DNA of 64,000 bases from Lunularia cruciata (lineage: Eukaryota > Streptophyta > Marchantiopsida > Lunulariales > Lunulariaceae): contig OX419762.1 of assembly GCA_948567375.1 (NCBI GenBank), positions 50,697,034 to 50,761,033 on the forward strand, in the 5' to 3' direction. Position numbers and translations under genes: made by a program. This document shows positions 1 to 14,318 of the stretch, piece by piece. Under the pieces are notes generated by a model. The model was not told the origin of the DNA and ran no database searches. It saw only the letters and a program-made list of their open reading frames with translations. Position 1 is the stretch's first letter, and every line of letters starts with the position of its first letter.

Positions 1-258
1 ATGTGTTTGCTGGGATGTAATTTCTAACGTCCCTTCTTAGGTCTGATGGAGTCCATGTTTTATTAGTATTTGAATCTCGAATTTGTCTTTTTCCATTGAA
101 GCGTCGTTGCGGCCATCGGGTGCCTTTTCTTCTCACTTTTGTTGCAGATGATTTCGATCGGGATGGTTTTAAATAGGAAATTAGGTGAAAATTTTGCACT
201 AGGTCGTCATGACATCAAGCGAATTGTTTCTCATATTTTCTTACCTTGTCTTGTGCAG

Positions 259-2970
<2,712 letters not shown>

Positions 2971-4300
2971 ATGCTTGAGGTACAGTTAACGCCTGATCTA
3001 ATGTGTCATCATCATATCCCGAAATTCAGCTTTATTGTTGCAGTAGGAACTACAGTGATTGATGTATCTGAACGAAACCTGCAGGCTGATCAATGCTGCC
3101 GTTTCCTTGGGAGATATCGATGATCTATTTTAAAATGGCACTATTTATGTGGTTAAACCGAGAGTGCACTAGATTGGAAGTTCCATGTTGGTACCTGAAG
3201 CGGCTCACTGAACTTAGCACCATTGCGGTTAGTATCGGCCGTTTGTGGGTCTAATTGGAAAGTCAGCATAACTAAATGGAGCTGGAGTGGACACCTATGA
3301 ATCGGAACATTTTCTTTCAGCATGTCGGCAGACAGAGATTGGAGGATTTGTAGATTTCGAAGTAGTTGATAGCATTAGTAATTCGGCTTCTGTGTGGGCA
3401 TATTAAACTCTATTTGGGATGTCAGATATGAGGTCGAATGTCTTTCCGATTTGACCAGCAGGTTGATTTGGCTGTTTGGCAGCCATATAAGTACATTGGG
3501 CAGCAGAAATGATGCCTGTAGTTCTTCACATGTGAAGATAGCCATCCGTCTTATGCGTGAACATTTTCAGCTCCTTCTTGTTTTAGTAAAAGCATTCGTT
3601 CGTTGGATGTCGCTTGCATACTGTTAGTGATTGATAATGTATGCCCTCATAATAGAACCTGGATTATATACAGAATTTTCTTGGTTGTTGAGTTGACTGC
3701 GTGATGTGTCGACCTGCATATATGCAATCATGTCGAAGGCTGGGCGTGGACAGAAAATGACTCGAGAGGTGTGCACTCGATGTCGTTTCTGAAGTTAGTA
3801 TGGATTTGGTTAGAGGTAGGAGCGGAGAAGCCACAGGCATTATCTATGGTTGTAAGTGTTCAGTGTAAGTAGATTTGTGGATACCTGTTTCACATGGGAA
3901 CGATTTGCTCCATTTATCAGAGGCTACATCTGCTGAATAGCCGGAATAAGCGTGGAATTTAGAAGTACTAGTGTATTCACGTGTATATCGTTTTCCACGC
4001 TGCCTATGATGGTCGATCAGGAACACCGCTTTATTTTCGAAAAATGTAGGTCATGGTTCGCACCAGATTTGTCCAAGCTGTCTGTAGTTCCCGGCAGTAA
4101 ATCTCCAGTCAAGCTTTTCTCAATCCAGGAGTCGCTCGTGCTCTGATGCCACTTTGCCCAACTCTTCCAATGTAGGGGACAGTGCAAATGAGAACTTTTG
4201 TGCATTCAGAAACTGTCAGTGGACGAGGTATAGAAGCATCCATGTCTTATCTTACCTTCTTGTGGAAGGTCGGCACTGAGCTGTGGAGGCGATTGCCTAC
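2971..4300. other. Intergenic, no gene recognised
   Basis: Follows the CK2 alpha stop codon. Only short open frames with no recognisable domain are present on either strand. The first few hundred bases are presumably the 3' UTR and downstream flank of the kinase gene. Confidence 0.5.
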
Positions 4301-5602
4301 ATATATTGTGGAGCGCACACCGTTCTGGGAACGGCTTCTGCTCTCATATACCAATATATTTTCCCGGAGGCCTGTATACCACACTGTTGTTTGGGAGTCC
4401 TTCTTGACTTCTGAATTCATATATATACTGTATATATGACCCGTTCCCAGAACGGGTTCCGTTCTCGTATACCTATATATATATTGGTTACTTCACCTTC
4501 ACCTTAATTCACTTCACCTCTGCTTTTCGCGTTTCAGTTGACTCGTCCCCTTCCCTCGCAGCGCTGAAGTTTTCTTGCTCCACTCTCGTATCACTAGCAA
4601 ACCTCTGCTTGACTCTTTCTCATTGTTGTGTCTTGGACTTTCTCCACTAATGAATGTTTGTGATTTCAGGGATCCATCAGGTAAGTCTCGATTTCTTCCC
4701 TCATCTTACTCATGTGGATTCTTTTCTTTCTGGACTGATCCTCATTATGCGGTTAAGACTCCAGCGCTCAAGTGCGTGTCTGCACTTTTGCTTGCCCTTG
4801 CTTTCCACACTTCCACCTCTGTTCTTTTTGACATTCCCATTACTTGTGAGTTGCACTTTAGAGGAGCAACCGAGTTCGCCTTGGCACTCATGAGTTTTAG
4901 AGCAGAAACTCGGTATGGGGGGTACTGGCAATCGCTCAGCTACTTCAGCATTGCGCGAGGCACTGATGAAGTCGCAGGTGTTTTCGGGAAGGTTTACTAT
5001 GGCCTCCTTCTGTTTCCCTTTATTGTTTAGCGTCTCAGGACTCAAGTGTCCATAGTGCTTGTTGCGATATACTCTATATCCTGTCCTTGTTTGCTTTGCT
5101 CTCAGAACCCTGTTACACTTCGACAGGTTTCTGCAGCCACACCATCCTATAGCTCTCGCATTGTTCCACTCCTCCATTCCCCAGCTAATTCCCTCCCTAT
5201 TATTTTTCCTTCGCCTTTTGCCTGATTCATGGGTGTACACCATACAGCGTTCCTGAGCGACTCCAGCTCACGTTTTATATTTTTTTCGTTCACGCACTGG
5301 TTACTGGCAGTCTTTTACATAGCGATATCTATTTCTCGCAGTCATTAGCATAGAGTTCTCGATTTCATGGTGGTTTACTAGTCTGTTAGCCATATGTTAT
5401 TCTCAATTTCTTTCAATTATGCCTTTGCTTCAAGTTACATTCGATGCATTCTACATTATGGATCTCTCACTATTCTAGCATTGTGAATCATGGATATCTT
5501 GCTTACCGATCATTTGCAATTCATGAGTTCTGGATAACCCGTTCCCATAACGGCTTCTGTTCTCGTATACCAATATACCAATATATTGTGGAGCGCACAC
5601 TG
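4301..5602. repeat. Region bounded by repeated 60-bp modules
   Basis: A module with CCGTTC..GAACGG followed by CTTCTGYTCTCRTATACC and TA-rich DNA occurs at 4319-4365, 4440-4486 and 5538-5590. The word ATATATTGTGGAGCGCACAC is at both 4301-4320 and 5581-5600. The first CCGTTCTGGGAACGG is the reverse complement of the second copy's core. The DNA between (4490-5530) is pyrimidine-rich and holds open frames such as 4575-5030, without recognisable protein features. It may be a small mobile element or a duplicated promoter-like unit. Confidence 0.45.
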
Positions 5603-8528
5603 GAGTGAAGCTTGGGTGTATTATTACGGTGGTTGACGACTCCATGGGGATGGATGTTTGTTTGTGCCTTTTGGCAAGGCCCTGATTACAGAAACATCTT
5701 TCCTCATTCTCTGGCGATTGCTATTAATAACACGGCTTTTGAGTATGATTGTAAAGCCAAGACAAAAGCTCATGTCCTAGAGATGAAGGTGGTCTTCAGC
5801 CCCGACAAACGTTAGTCCTGCTCGTTGACATACCTTGTGTTGAAGTTGAATGTATTCACGGGCACAACGTTACCTGCCAGACGTATTGACCCAAAAGCCC
5901 AGGTCGTGTTCCACATTTTGATTGCCATCATTGCCAAAACCTGCTCTCCTATATATGAACATATTGCAGAACTGGACATGTTACACCTGAGGCAGATGAA
6001 TATGTTTCATGCCGTGTCTTGGACCTGGCAAAAGATATAAGTGGACTTAAATGTTTTCAAGGCTTTGCCACTCGATGCACAAGCAACACGCAGAGGACTT
6101 TACAAACTTGACTACACTGACGTTGGCAGACGAGAAAAGTGGGTACCTTTCCAGGCCATGAATGCTGGCCCTATCCCTCTCCTGCTCTCTATGATGCGCA
6201 AATGGCGGAAAGGTAAGCTTACAGGCCGAGCTAGTTGTGCCATGGAAGACCAACATCATAGACTGGGAACACTTCGTCATGTCGAATCTTTACCACTCCG
6301 TAGCGACCACTCTGCTGAGGTAGTGACCGTCGCACATATAATCCGTTAATAGTTTTTGATTCGTTTACTTTTAGCACGGAGTAGCGGTGCGTCCAAGATC
6401 AGAACATTAACAAAGTTCGCGGTCGAAGCAACGTGAATGGGTATCCAGTTCATCCAGATCTCATATCAGAGCTGGGCCATGTAGAGTGCCACCTGATAAG
6501 GTATAGGTGTAATATCATATTTTTCATTTCTATTCGTTCACCAACAATAGACCTTTATCAGACATGATATATAGCCCTTGACTAGCATACTCCACAAAGT
6601 GGGTGAGTTTCTAGTCACAGGAATGAAGTCTCTTAGTGAACTACCTTTTATCTTTACTATGTGATTGATTATCAAAGAGTACCTCAAACTGTAATTGAAT
6701 GAGGTGGAGACAATCTTCTCAGAGCTGCACAACTACAAACGAAGTTCAAGTGGCTATTTTAGATAGCCTTCACCATCAGCTCGGTTTCTGCCAATGTTTT
6801 TATGGTGGGGTGATACCCATACTATACTCTCGTGGAGTCAAGTACAACAGTGAGCTTGCCAACGCAGTTTTCCGTCTTGTTTACCGAAGGCGATGGTGAA
6901 TACTTATGTTGTTATAGAGATTACCTTCAAACGCACTTGCATTTCCTGAATCCATATCATATCAGTGGGAAGTATCTGTGCCTATCAAATTGTTCTTTCC
7001 CTAGTTTAGACTTGTGCTGTCTAAATGCAGAGATTAAACATATACGCAAGGAGAAGAGATTGTCCTTAAATTATACGGATATGACTTTGTTGTTGATTAG
7101 AACAGCTATCTTGGTAAGTTGTTTCCAGCTGAGGTTATACACCCACTAGCGGACATCTAATTCAGAAAGTTAGGGTCAAGTTAAATTGAGTCGTAATCCA
7201 ACTAATTATTTCGTTGATTTAACTGGAGCATAAGCTATCTACATCCAAACTCTTACCTTCAAAATTGATCCAATATCGCTTGGCGTTACACGTTTTACTC
7301 TACAATTGAAGCAAGTGGAGAGAGTTTTCATATTCAACGGTTTCTGTCAATGGATCAGTTTCATTTTGACAGTGTTCCACATTTGGAAGTTTTAAACTCA
7401 TTCTTCCTTTACATCGTTTCTTTTGTCTTATTTTCAACTCCCCTATATTGATAATCGTTCAGAAGAAGGAATAATGTAAGTCAGATTTTGTAGATTTTCG
7501 TTCCCTTGAATGTTCATAGATATATCCCAGAGAAGATAAAAAGACCATATTTAGCTCAATTAATGACATCGAATAAGAATGTCATCAACACATTCTCTTA
7601 TAGTCTCTGTTCTCCGTTTTCAGTCTACAATGTGTCATATCATTATCTGGAAATCAAATTATTTGTCTGGAACTTGAAGTGTAATCACAAGTTAACAAGG
7701 TATGACAATTCTAGTACGATGTTTTGGAAGATTTGATGCTGGTAAGCTATGGAGTGATGCATAAGAAAGGGGAATCGCAAAGGTAAAACGGTTTTATTTG
7801 TAGAAAGCGGACACTTAGTTTGTACAGAGCTTAATTGACTAAATAATAAAAGAATTCTGAACTAATCTGCTGATTATTCTGTTGATCTCTTGGGCTATTG
7901 TTGAACTGCGGGAAGAAATCAGATGAAGAGCTTGCTCATCTCTGTTTGTTCGAATCTCGAAGATCGCCTCCTGTCTGCGAGGAGTTACGATCAGCGTCCT
8001 CTGGTAAAGCGCTCGTCTGGATTCCTGCCTGAAGATACTTGGACGTGAAATTGCACAGGGTATGCGTGTAGCTCAATATCGATGAAGACGGCAGATCAGG
8101 ATTCTGTTTAACAAGTTTCACGCCATTACCGAGCAATTCGGATTTACTGGATGCCTGCTGAGATGAGAAAGAAAAGGTGAAGGTCTTCTTGTGCATAAGT
8201 TTGCCCAAGGGTTTTTCTTGAAATGGAACCGGGTTGTTCAAAAGAACGAAGAAATTTTGATAAGGACAGAATTGGAAGTGTTCACGGACTGCTCTTGAGG
8301 TGAGATAAAATGTTGAAATGCGCGCGAACAACGGGTGAAGAAATTGTGAATTGAAAGATATGAAGGTGTTGGACGAGAGGGAGAATAATATTGGAATAGG
8401 AGTTTGTCTGACGAAACAAGGACGACAGAATTTGAAATGAGAGTTGGATCATTATTGAGCAAATTTTAGAGGCTATTTAAAATACCGACAGAAGGAAAGA
8501 AGCATTTACTGGAGAATAATCATCGATA
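5603..8528. other. Intergenic, no gene recognised
   Basis: Upstream flank of the syntaxin gene. Several 60-130 codon open frames exist (for example 5612-5815, 6041-6349 on plus, and 7936-8331 on minus), but none shows a known motif, a convincing exon structure or similarity to a family I know. The minus-strand frame at 7936-8331 has fairly normal amino-acid usage and might be part of a divergently transcribed gene; I cannot support it further. Confidence 0.4.
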
Positions 8529-11074
8529 ATGTCGCACCTCGACCCTTACTATCTTGTGAAAGATGAAGTCGAAGACTCTGTACGCTCTTTAAACTTGTTC
8601 TCTGAAAGATTCGTGTGACCATCAAATTAGCACAACAATCATTCAACGAAGTAGAAACTAGCTGCTACTTCTCAATAGCCCTACATACCAGGGGCAGATA
8701 CATGGATATCTCCGCGCTCGATCCTCAGACTCGCTCCTCGATTTCCTATAATTCAGCCATATCTGCCATTGTCATTATGTATATTAGAAGTTTCAAGGAG
8801 AGGGACTTCTCAAGCGCAGATCTACAAAGGTTGAAGAGTTGTGGGTATTGACCTAGGTGTGGTATCTCAGATCGCTCAACTTAGGTCCAGCATGGCCCAT
8901 TGGCAGCAGCTGAACCAGGCATCGAGTGAGCGGGCCACACTCACTAAACGGCTTCTGACTAGCTGCGATACCATCAAGTGGCAGGTGTGACAATTATTAA
9001 TCTTCTACTTCAATCTCCACATGATTTGTAAACCTAGAACATGGTTCCATCATCAAGAATCTCAGTTATGAAACCGTTTGGGGGTTCAAAGTTTAGAGAT
9101 TCAGCATATTAGGATACCCTACACAGGTACACTACTTTGAGCAGAATCTCCTTTATTAATCGTAGCAGGGAGTCGATCTATCAGGCTACTTCTCGGCCGT
9201 GCGGATGAAATCAAGACATATACACTTTAGTGAACCGTCAAGATGTCTAAGTCAATTTTCTTCCGAATCGTGCTCGTGGTCGAGCAATCTAGTTAACCAA
9301 GTTCCCAAGTAACTGGGGCCTTCAGTATGAAGTAAGGAGCTGAATGTGATTTCTTTGGGTGTTAAGTTGGATGAGCTCGACAAGGCTGTTTCAGCTGCAG
9401 AGAGGGATATCATGAAATTTGGGTTGAGTCGGACGGAGCTTCAACAACGAAGAGGATGGATAGGTTCAAATGCTATTGAGGTGATCATGTCACTCAAAAG
9501 AACACACAGATACATCCGACTAGTATTCAAGTAGGCTCCCTCTGACCAGTGGCGTCTAACACTACACTTGGTAACTCTGATTCTTCTGCCCCTACCAGTC
9601 TCTTTAGGCAATAAGTGTCGCTGCTTGATTGCCTTGAGTAGAGAACACATCCTTAGCTATTCCAAGATCTGAAGCATAATATGTGCTTTAAATGTGGACG
9701 TTCCCGGAAAGATGTCACATTTTACAGCGTGGAAGTTCAGCGTGAGGTAACCTGGCCCCCTCGGCTAACTAAATTCGAGGATAATGGACTCTAATCATCT
9801 TTTTCATTTACGGAGCGCTGTAAGCAGGATGTTGCTGAGTTTCGAAGGGCTTTGCTTGTTAGGTTAGTGGTTATCGCAAGACACTGCAACTTGCAGATGA
9901 TGCATTGCGGCTTCCCATGGCAGCTCCATTGGCAGCCCACGGCGAGACTTTGAGGGGTCAAATCGGCCCCGTCAAGAAGAATCGTCAGAGCTTTGAAAAT
10001 GAGGAGTATATTCAAGGCGAACAAGAAAGACAAACCCAGTATTTAAAGTAAGAAGTCATCCTCGCAGTGAGTTCTACGATAGTGCTTTAGACTAAGACAG
10101 AATTTCTTTGTGAGCCCTTGCATTCAGTTCGTTTCTCCCGTCGCTATCACGGAGGATGGTTCTGGGGTCATTAGTATGTTATGGGGTCATTAGTATGTTA
10201 ATCTAACGCTTCAAACGATGTGAAGCTCAATTCTGGTAGAAGCAAAGGCTGGTTTATTGGCTGTCTTTCCTCGTATGAGAAGAAACTGTTTATCCGGATA
10301 TGTTACTCTTCTGATTTAGGGACCAAGATGAAGATCTAGACGAGTTAAGCCAAAGTGTGGAAAGGATGGGCAACATTGGTATGGCAATCCATGAGGAGCT
10401 TGATAGCCAGGTATCAACGTTTACTTTTCATGAGGTTGAGCAGTGCAATGACAAATCAATGTGAACTGTCGCTTTAGGAACAGTATGTTTTGAGCAACTA
10501 CTCCTAGCCGTACCCCTGTTGACTACAGTTTGATGCAGTTCAAAAGTAATCAACACAAAGTGTCTCAATGCAGCTGGTGACGAAATTTACTTCTTGTACT
10601 GACTCAGGAGGTCCTTATCACCGAAGTTGGTCGTGACGTTGATACGGCAGCTAACCGGCTTGATTATGTCCAGGTGAAACTGCAATAATCAGCATCGGTT
10701 TACAACTGGTTTACTCGGTTGTGTTTATCAGCTTGATATCTCTTTGAGTGCCTTTTGAATGCAGGAAGGACTAAGATAAAATCCTTTTGAGTGGCACATT
10801 GTTGCACCTAGCTCACAGCAACGGAAGGCATAGAATATGTTTGTCATACATACTGGAGAAAGTCACTTGTCCAAGAAGGGCCATATACCTTCTCTATATC
10901 TGCTCACATTACTCATATGCCTTCTTTATGTCGCAGATCTAAGCTATGAGTGGTTTCCTGCAGAAAAAAATGGAAACTCTGATCAAGAAAGCTGGAGCAA
11001 AAGGGCAGTTAATTATGATTGCTTTCCTAGTTATCTTACTGGCCATTTTGGTTCTGTTGATTTTCTACACCTGA
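8529..11074 (+). CDS. SYP61: SYP6/SYP61-type syntaxin (Qc-SNARE)
   Basis: Tail-anchored SNARE of the trans-Golgi network/early endosome in plants. Exons seen: 8529-8579 (ATG, MSHLDPYYLVKDEVEDS), 8871-8984, 9367-9480 (LDELDKAVSAAERD), about 9897-10047, 10320-10410, 10608-10673 and 10964-11074 (TGA). The first three and last three junctions keep phase with GT/AG ends. The join between exons 3 and 5 is unclear; a short exon at 9828-9862 is possible but its phase does not fit simply. Domains in order are the syntaxin-6 N-terminal helical bundle, a linker, the SNARE motif (DELSQSVERMG to NRLDYVQ, with the zero-layer Gln in DSQE), and a basic stretch plus one hydrophobic tail anchor ending in FYT. 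Length and layout match the family, and no stop or frameshift is visible in the SNARE half. Confidence 0.9.
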
Positions 11075-12926
11075 GTATAGTCTCGTGATTGAGTGGGACA
11101 AATTTGAGCATTCGTAGTCTTTAGTTTCCTAAACATACCCCTCTTCAAGGTTCTATCATAAAGATCTTGTTCTCGTCGGGTATGTGAATCAAAGCTGCCA
11201 AATCACCATCCAAGTGTCATCCGAAGAGCTTGCAGAAATTCTTTTCTTCTGCGAATATTGGAGTTAAGGAGTCATCTTCATCCTAAAATGCCAATTGAGG
11301 GCAGACAACATCTTTGGATGTGAATGCCTTCCACATTCACCGGTATAGCTGTCTTCACTTGCTCGAGGTGTTGGACAACACCTACAAAACACATGCAATG
11401 AATGAATCAGTGATCAAATGCTAACCTTTGACAGCATCAGAATTAAGCGCCTTCTTCGTGACGGTTCCACCATCTACCCAGACCCTTCACGCTGTTGGGT
11501 CTGCCTTGAACTCGACATTGGCCTCACCCAACGGACGTCCTATTTCTCTACCCGGCCTGTACAGCATTGCGAGAATAACATAAGCATTGACCTTAGGTTA
11601 AGGATGAAAGACATGATTATCCTCCTTCGATCTCTACAACCTGCAGATCCTCCTTTCTCTAAAGCTCTGTATCTCTATTTCAACTATTCATTCAGGAGTC
11701 AAGGTAGCCTGCTTACCAGTTCCCGAGGATCCTTCAGTACTGCCCTTGCAAGAGCCTGCTTGGTCTTCGGGAATGTGCAGCCCGTGTGAGTGACATTCGA
11801 ATAGCTGCTGATCTGTGCCTTCTTTCTCACTAGCGTAGGTTCATCTCTGGAACTGCATTAGCTGCAGACGAGGAGCAAGAGGATCAATACAGGACACGGT
11901 GGGGACAACATTCAGGGTGAAGGGTAACAATCACCGCGGTGGTGAAGTGAGTGCAGGTGTAACTTGTATGAAGGTTGAAGACATTTGTATTCGCCGATAT
12001 TTGAGCAGATTGTCTTGCAGATTGCACTTGATAATGTCTTGGACCCAGCACTAGCAGTGGCTCCCATTTCCTCTGCACCATTTGATTGCTGTCAATTCAG
12101 GTGACCCGACGTATGATACCAGGACAAGTTGGAATCACCTTGTGTACTCCTGGCTATCATTTCACATCGCTTGTAATCTGATTTCCCTAGAAACCCAGAT
12201 AGTTGTATCTCGTTAAGTACAGGACAAAAGTTCTACTCCAGAGACGTGCTGCGGTAGTAGTATACCTGTGAAGATCAGCGCTTACTTCCACTGGATTTGA
12301 CACCCTCATCTTTGATATATTCTGTGAAATATGCAAGCATTTAAAATTTACTGACATTTACCTTATGAACTCTGTTTCTCATTTTTCTCTCCTCCAGCAG
12401 AGATGCAGGATATGTACAGATTGCAGACCTTGAAAGTGAACTGAACATATAAGTATGTGCGTGGCGTTTGAACTCTAGACAAGGTTTCTAAAACTTTAGT
12501 TAGTATTAAATTACAGTTCATACACGCTGCCAATACAATGTTGATGACACGAGGAGAGTCCACTTCATAGTTGACGAAGTGTGAGCTCTGTTCGAGCGTG
12601 GCTTCTGCAGGAAACAAGTAACAAATCGACTATAGTACATGTGCTTAACTCAAAAACTCAAAATCAGTATGTATTGTAAGTGAAAGGTCCGAGCTTAGCT
12701 CCAAGTGAAATGTAACTTCAACCCGTATCTGGCCTGGGTATACTCGTCGTGGTCATGGTCAATCCGTGGATTCGCCAACGCGTTGGGATATTTCTTCCTT
12801 ACACAAAAGGAATTCAAGCACGCAAGGAATACGAGAGTGCTTCACTTAGTATAGTTTTCAAAATTCCTCGAGTTGAAGGTCTTAGGTAGCGGTGGGGCTG
12901 TTTACAATCGCGCAGGGTAAAACATA
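11075..12926. other. Intergenic with one exon-like open stretch
   Basis: Includes the 3' flank of the syntaxin gene. Positions 11430-11580 on plus read openly as LTASELSAFFVTVPPSTQ and onward, with plausible amino-acid usage, but I find no clean splice sites around it and do not recognise the family. The rest shows nothing I can support. Confidence 0.35.
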
Positions 12927-14318
12927 ATGGCATTTCCTCGAGTCACCTACTGCTATCTGCTGCTTCTTCTGTCAGTTACTTCGCTGTACAGAGTATATGC
13001 AAAAAGCATACCAGTTGGGGGCACCATGGGATGGACTAACTTCCGCGCCGACAAAATCGTTTTCCAAGGGTATTCAAACTGGGCACAGTCTCATGTGATC
13101 GAGGTTGAGGATGTTCTAGGTAATGAGGTGAACTATAAGGGCTGCAGTTCGACATTTTCATTGCATTCTGTAGCTCTTAATTCTTTTGCATTTCTAATGA
13201 TCTACTCATAGGTAGACCACATCAAAGAGAACATTCTTAAGGTTTATTGATGTTCTCGGTGATACAATCATAAATCTCTTGCTATCACAGCTTTCAAGTT
13301 CATCGCTAAGAGCAAAAAACATATGAGTTGCCATCCCGAGCTTCATACGATGCCTGCTCTTTTGCAGTTTTGACAATTGTTACCGACATTTCTAGTAGAG
13401 TTCTAGTTTATTCTGGAGTGTAGAACCCCATTGAGGGCATGCTTTAAGATCTCTTCGGCTCGGGTTAGTCTTGTTTTGATGATCATTCCTCGGATTCTAA
13501 GTTGAAATTGTTGGCACGTTCATCCTTTCAGTGGAGGGCTCGGGCTTCCGGAGAGTACTTCTTCGGATGTGCCATACAAATGGAACGGGTGGGTTTGCAT
13601 TGCGCAGCAGGTCAAAAGCTACGTGTGAAAGTTCTGCAGCCCCCGATATTGAGCGACTCACCGGCCCCAACTACTAACGCTAGTGAACCTGTTGCTGACG
13701 CCACCACCACCAGTAATTTCCAACATCTGATGATGTACATCATCAGATGTTGGCACCATTCCTCTTACACCATCACCCATCTTCACTCCAACTCCAGAAG
13801 CTGCTCCCATTTCCTTTCCACCATTACCATCAGGAATCTTTACCCCAGATCCAGCTCCAGTTCTGACTCCCATAGAGGGAACATTCGCCCCCCGACACTA
13901 CTTCTGCTCCTACACCCACCGAAACTCCGGCACCTGTATTAGCTCCAACCCTTGAACCTCCTGCTCCTGGTCCAACTCCTAAACATTCTCCTCCTCCACC
14001 ACCACCCAACAAACATCCTCCCCCTCCTTCCTCCTTCTCAACACAAACACACTCCACCCCCTCCTGCTCACAAACATTCTCCAGCTCCTGCTCCCACCCC
14101 ATATCTGGGACCTCCAGCTCCACCTGTTGACGAACTAGACTCCATCTTTTACCCACCAGAGCTACTCCCGACCACTCAACCTGCTCCACCGGTACGTGGA
14201 AATCAGTGGAATTGTTGCTCGATTCTCAGGGTGCAGGAGTCATCATTACTGCTCTCTCGGGTGGAGAGTGATTGTCTTAGCAGCTGCAGTGGCAGCTCTG
14301 CCCATGGTGGGAGCCTGA
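12927..14318 (+). pseudogene. Phytocyanin-like GPI-anchored arabinogalactan protein, frameshifted
   Basis: A secreted cupredoxin-fold protein of the plantacyanin/uclacyanin/ENODL group, expected at the plasma membrane outer face. Exon 1 (12927-13119) gives a signal peptide, then VGGTMGWTNF and YSNWAQSH, typical of the phytocyanin N-terminus. Exon 2 starts at 13291 (FKFIAKSK) but shifts frame in an A-run near 13313 before ELPSRASYDACSF. A later block near 13540-13650 reads GEYFFGC then LHCAAGQKLRVKV, the second half of the copper-site region. A Pro-rich glycomodule follows (about 13660-14190). The tail VIVLAAAVAALPMVGA (stop 14316-14318) is a GPI signal, but in a different frame from the Pro-rich part. 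A 34-bp palindrome sits at 13720-13753. Several frame breaks argue for a pseudogene; sequencing error or unusual splicing is a weaker alternative. Confidence 0.75.
13720..13753. repeat. Perfect 34-bp palindrome
   Basis: CCAACATCTGATGATGT is followed directly by its exact reverse complement, inside the phytocyanin-like locus just after the ACC/CCA-rich stretch encoding the Ala/Pro-rich tail. Confidence 0.9.

Noticed and set aside
4575-5243. Overlapping 151- and 177-codon frames on both strands
   Set aside because: Pyrimidine-rich DNA keeps both strands open; no domain, no codon-usage or splice support.
7936-8331. 131-codon minus-strand frame upstream of the syntaxin gene
   Set aside because: No recognisable family or splice context; mentioned only under the intergenic entry.
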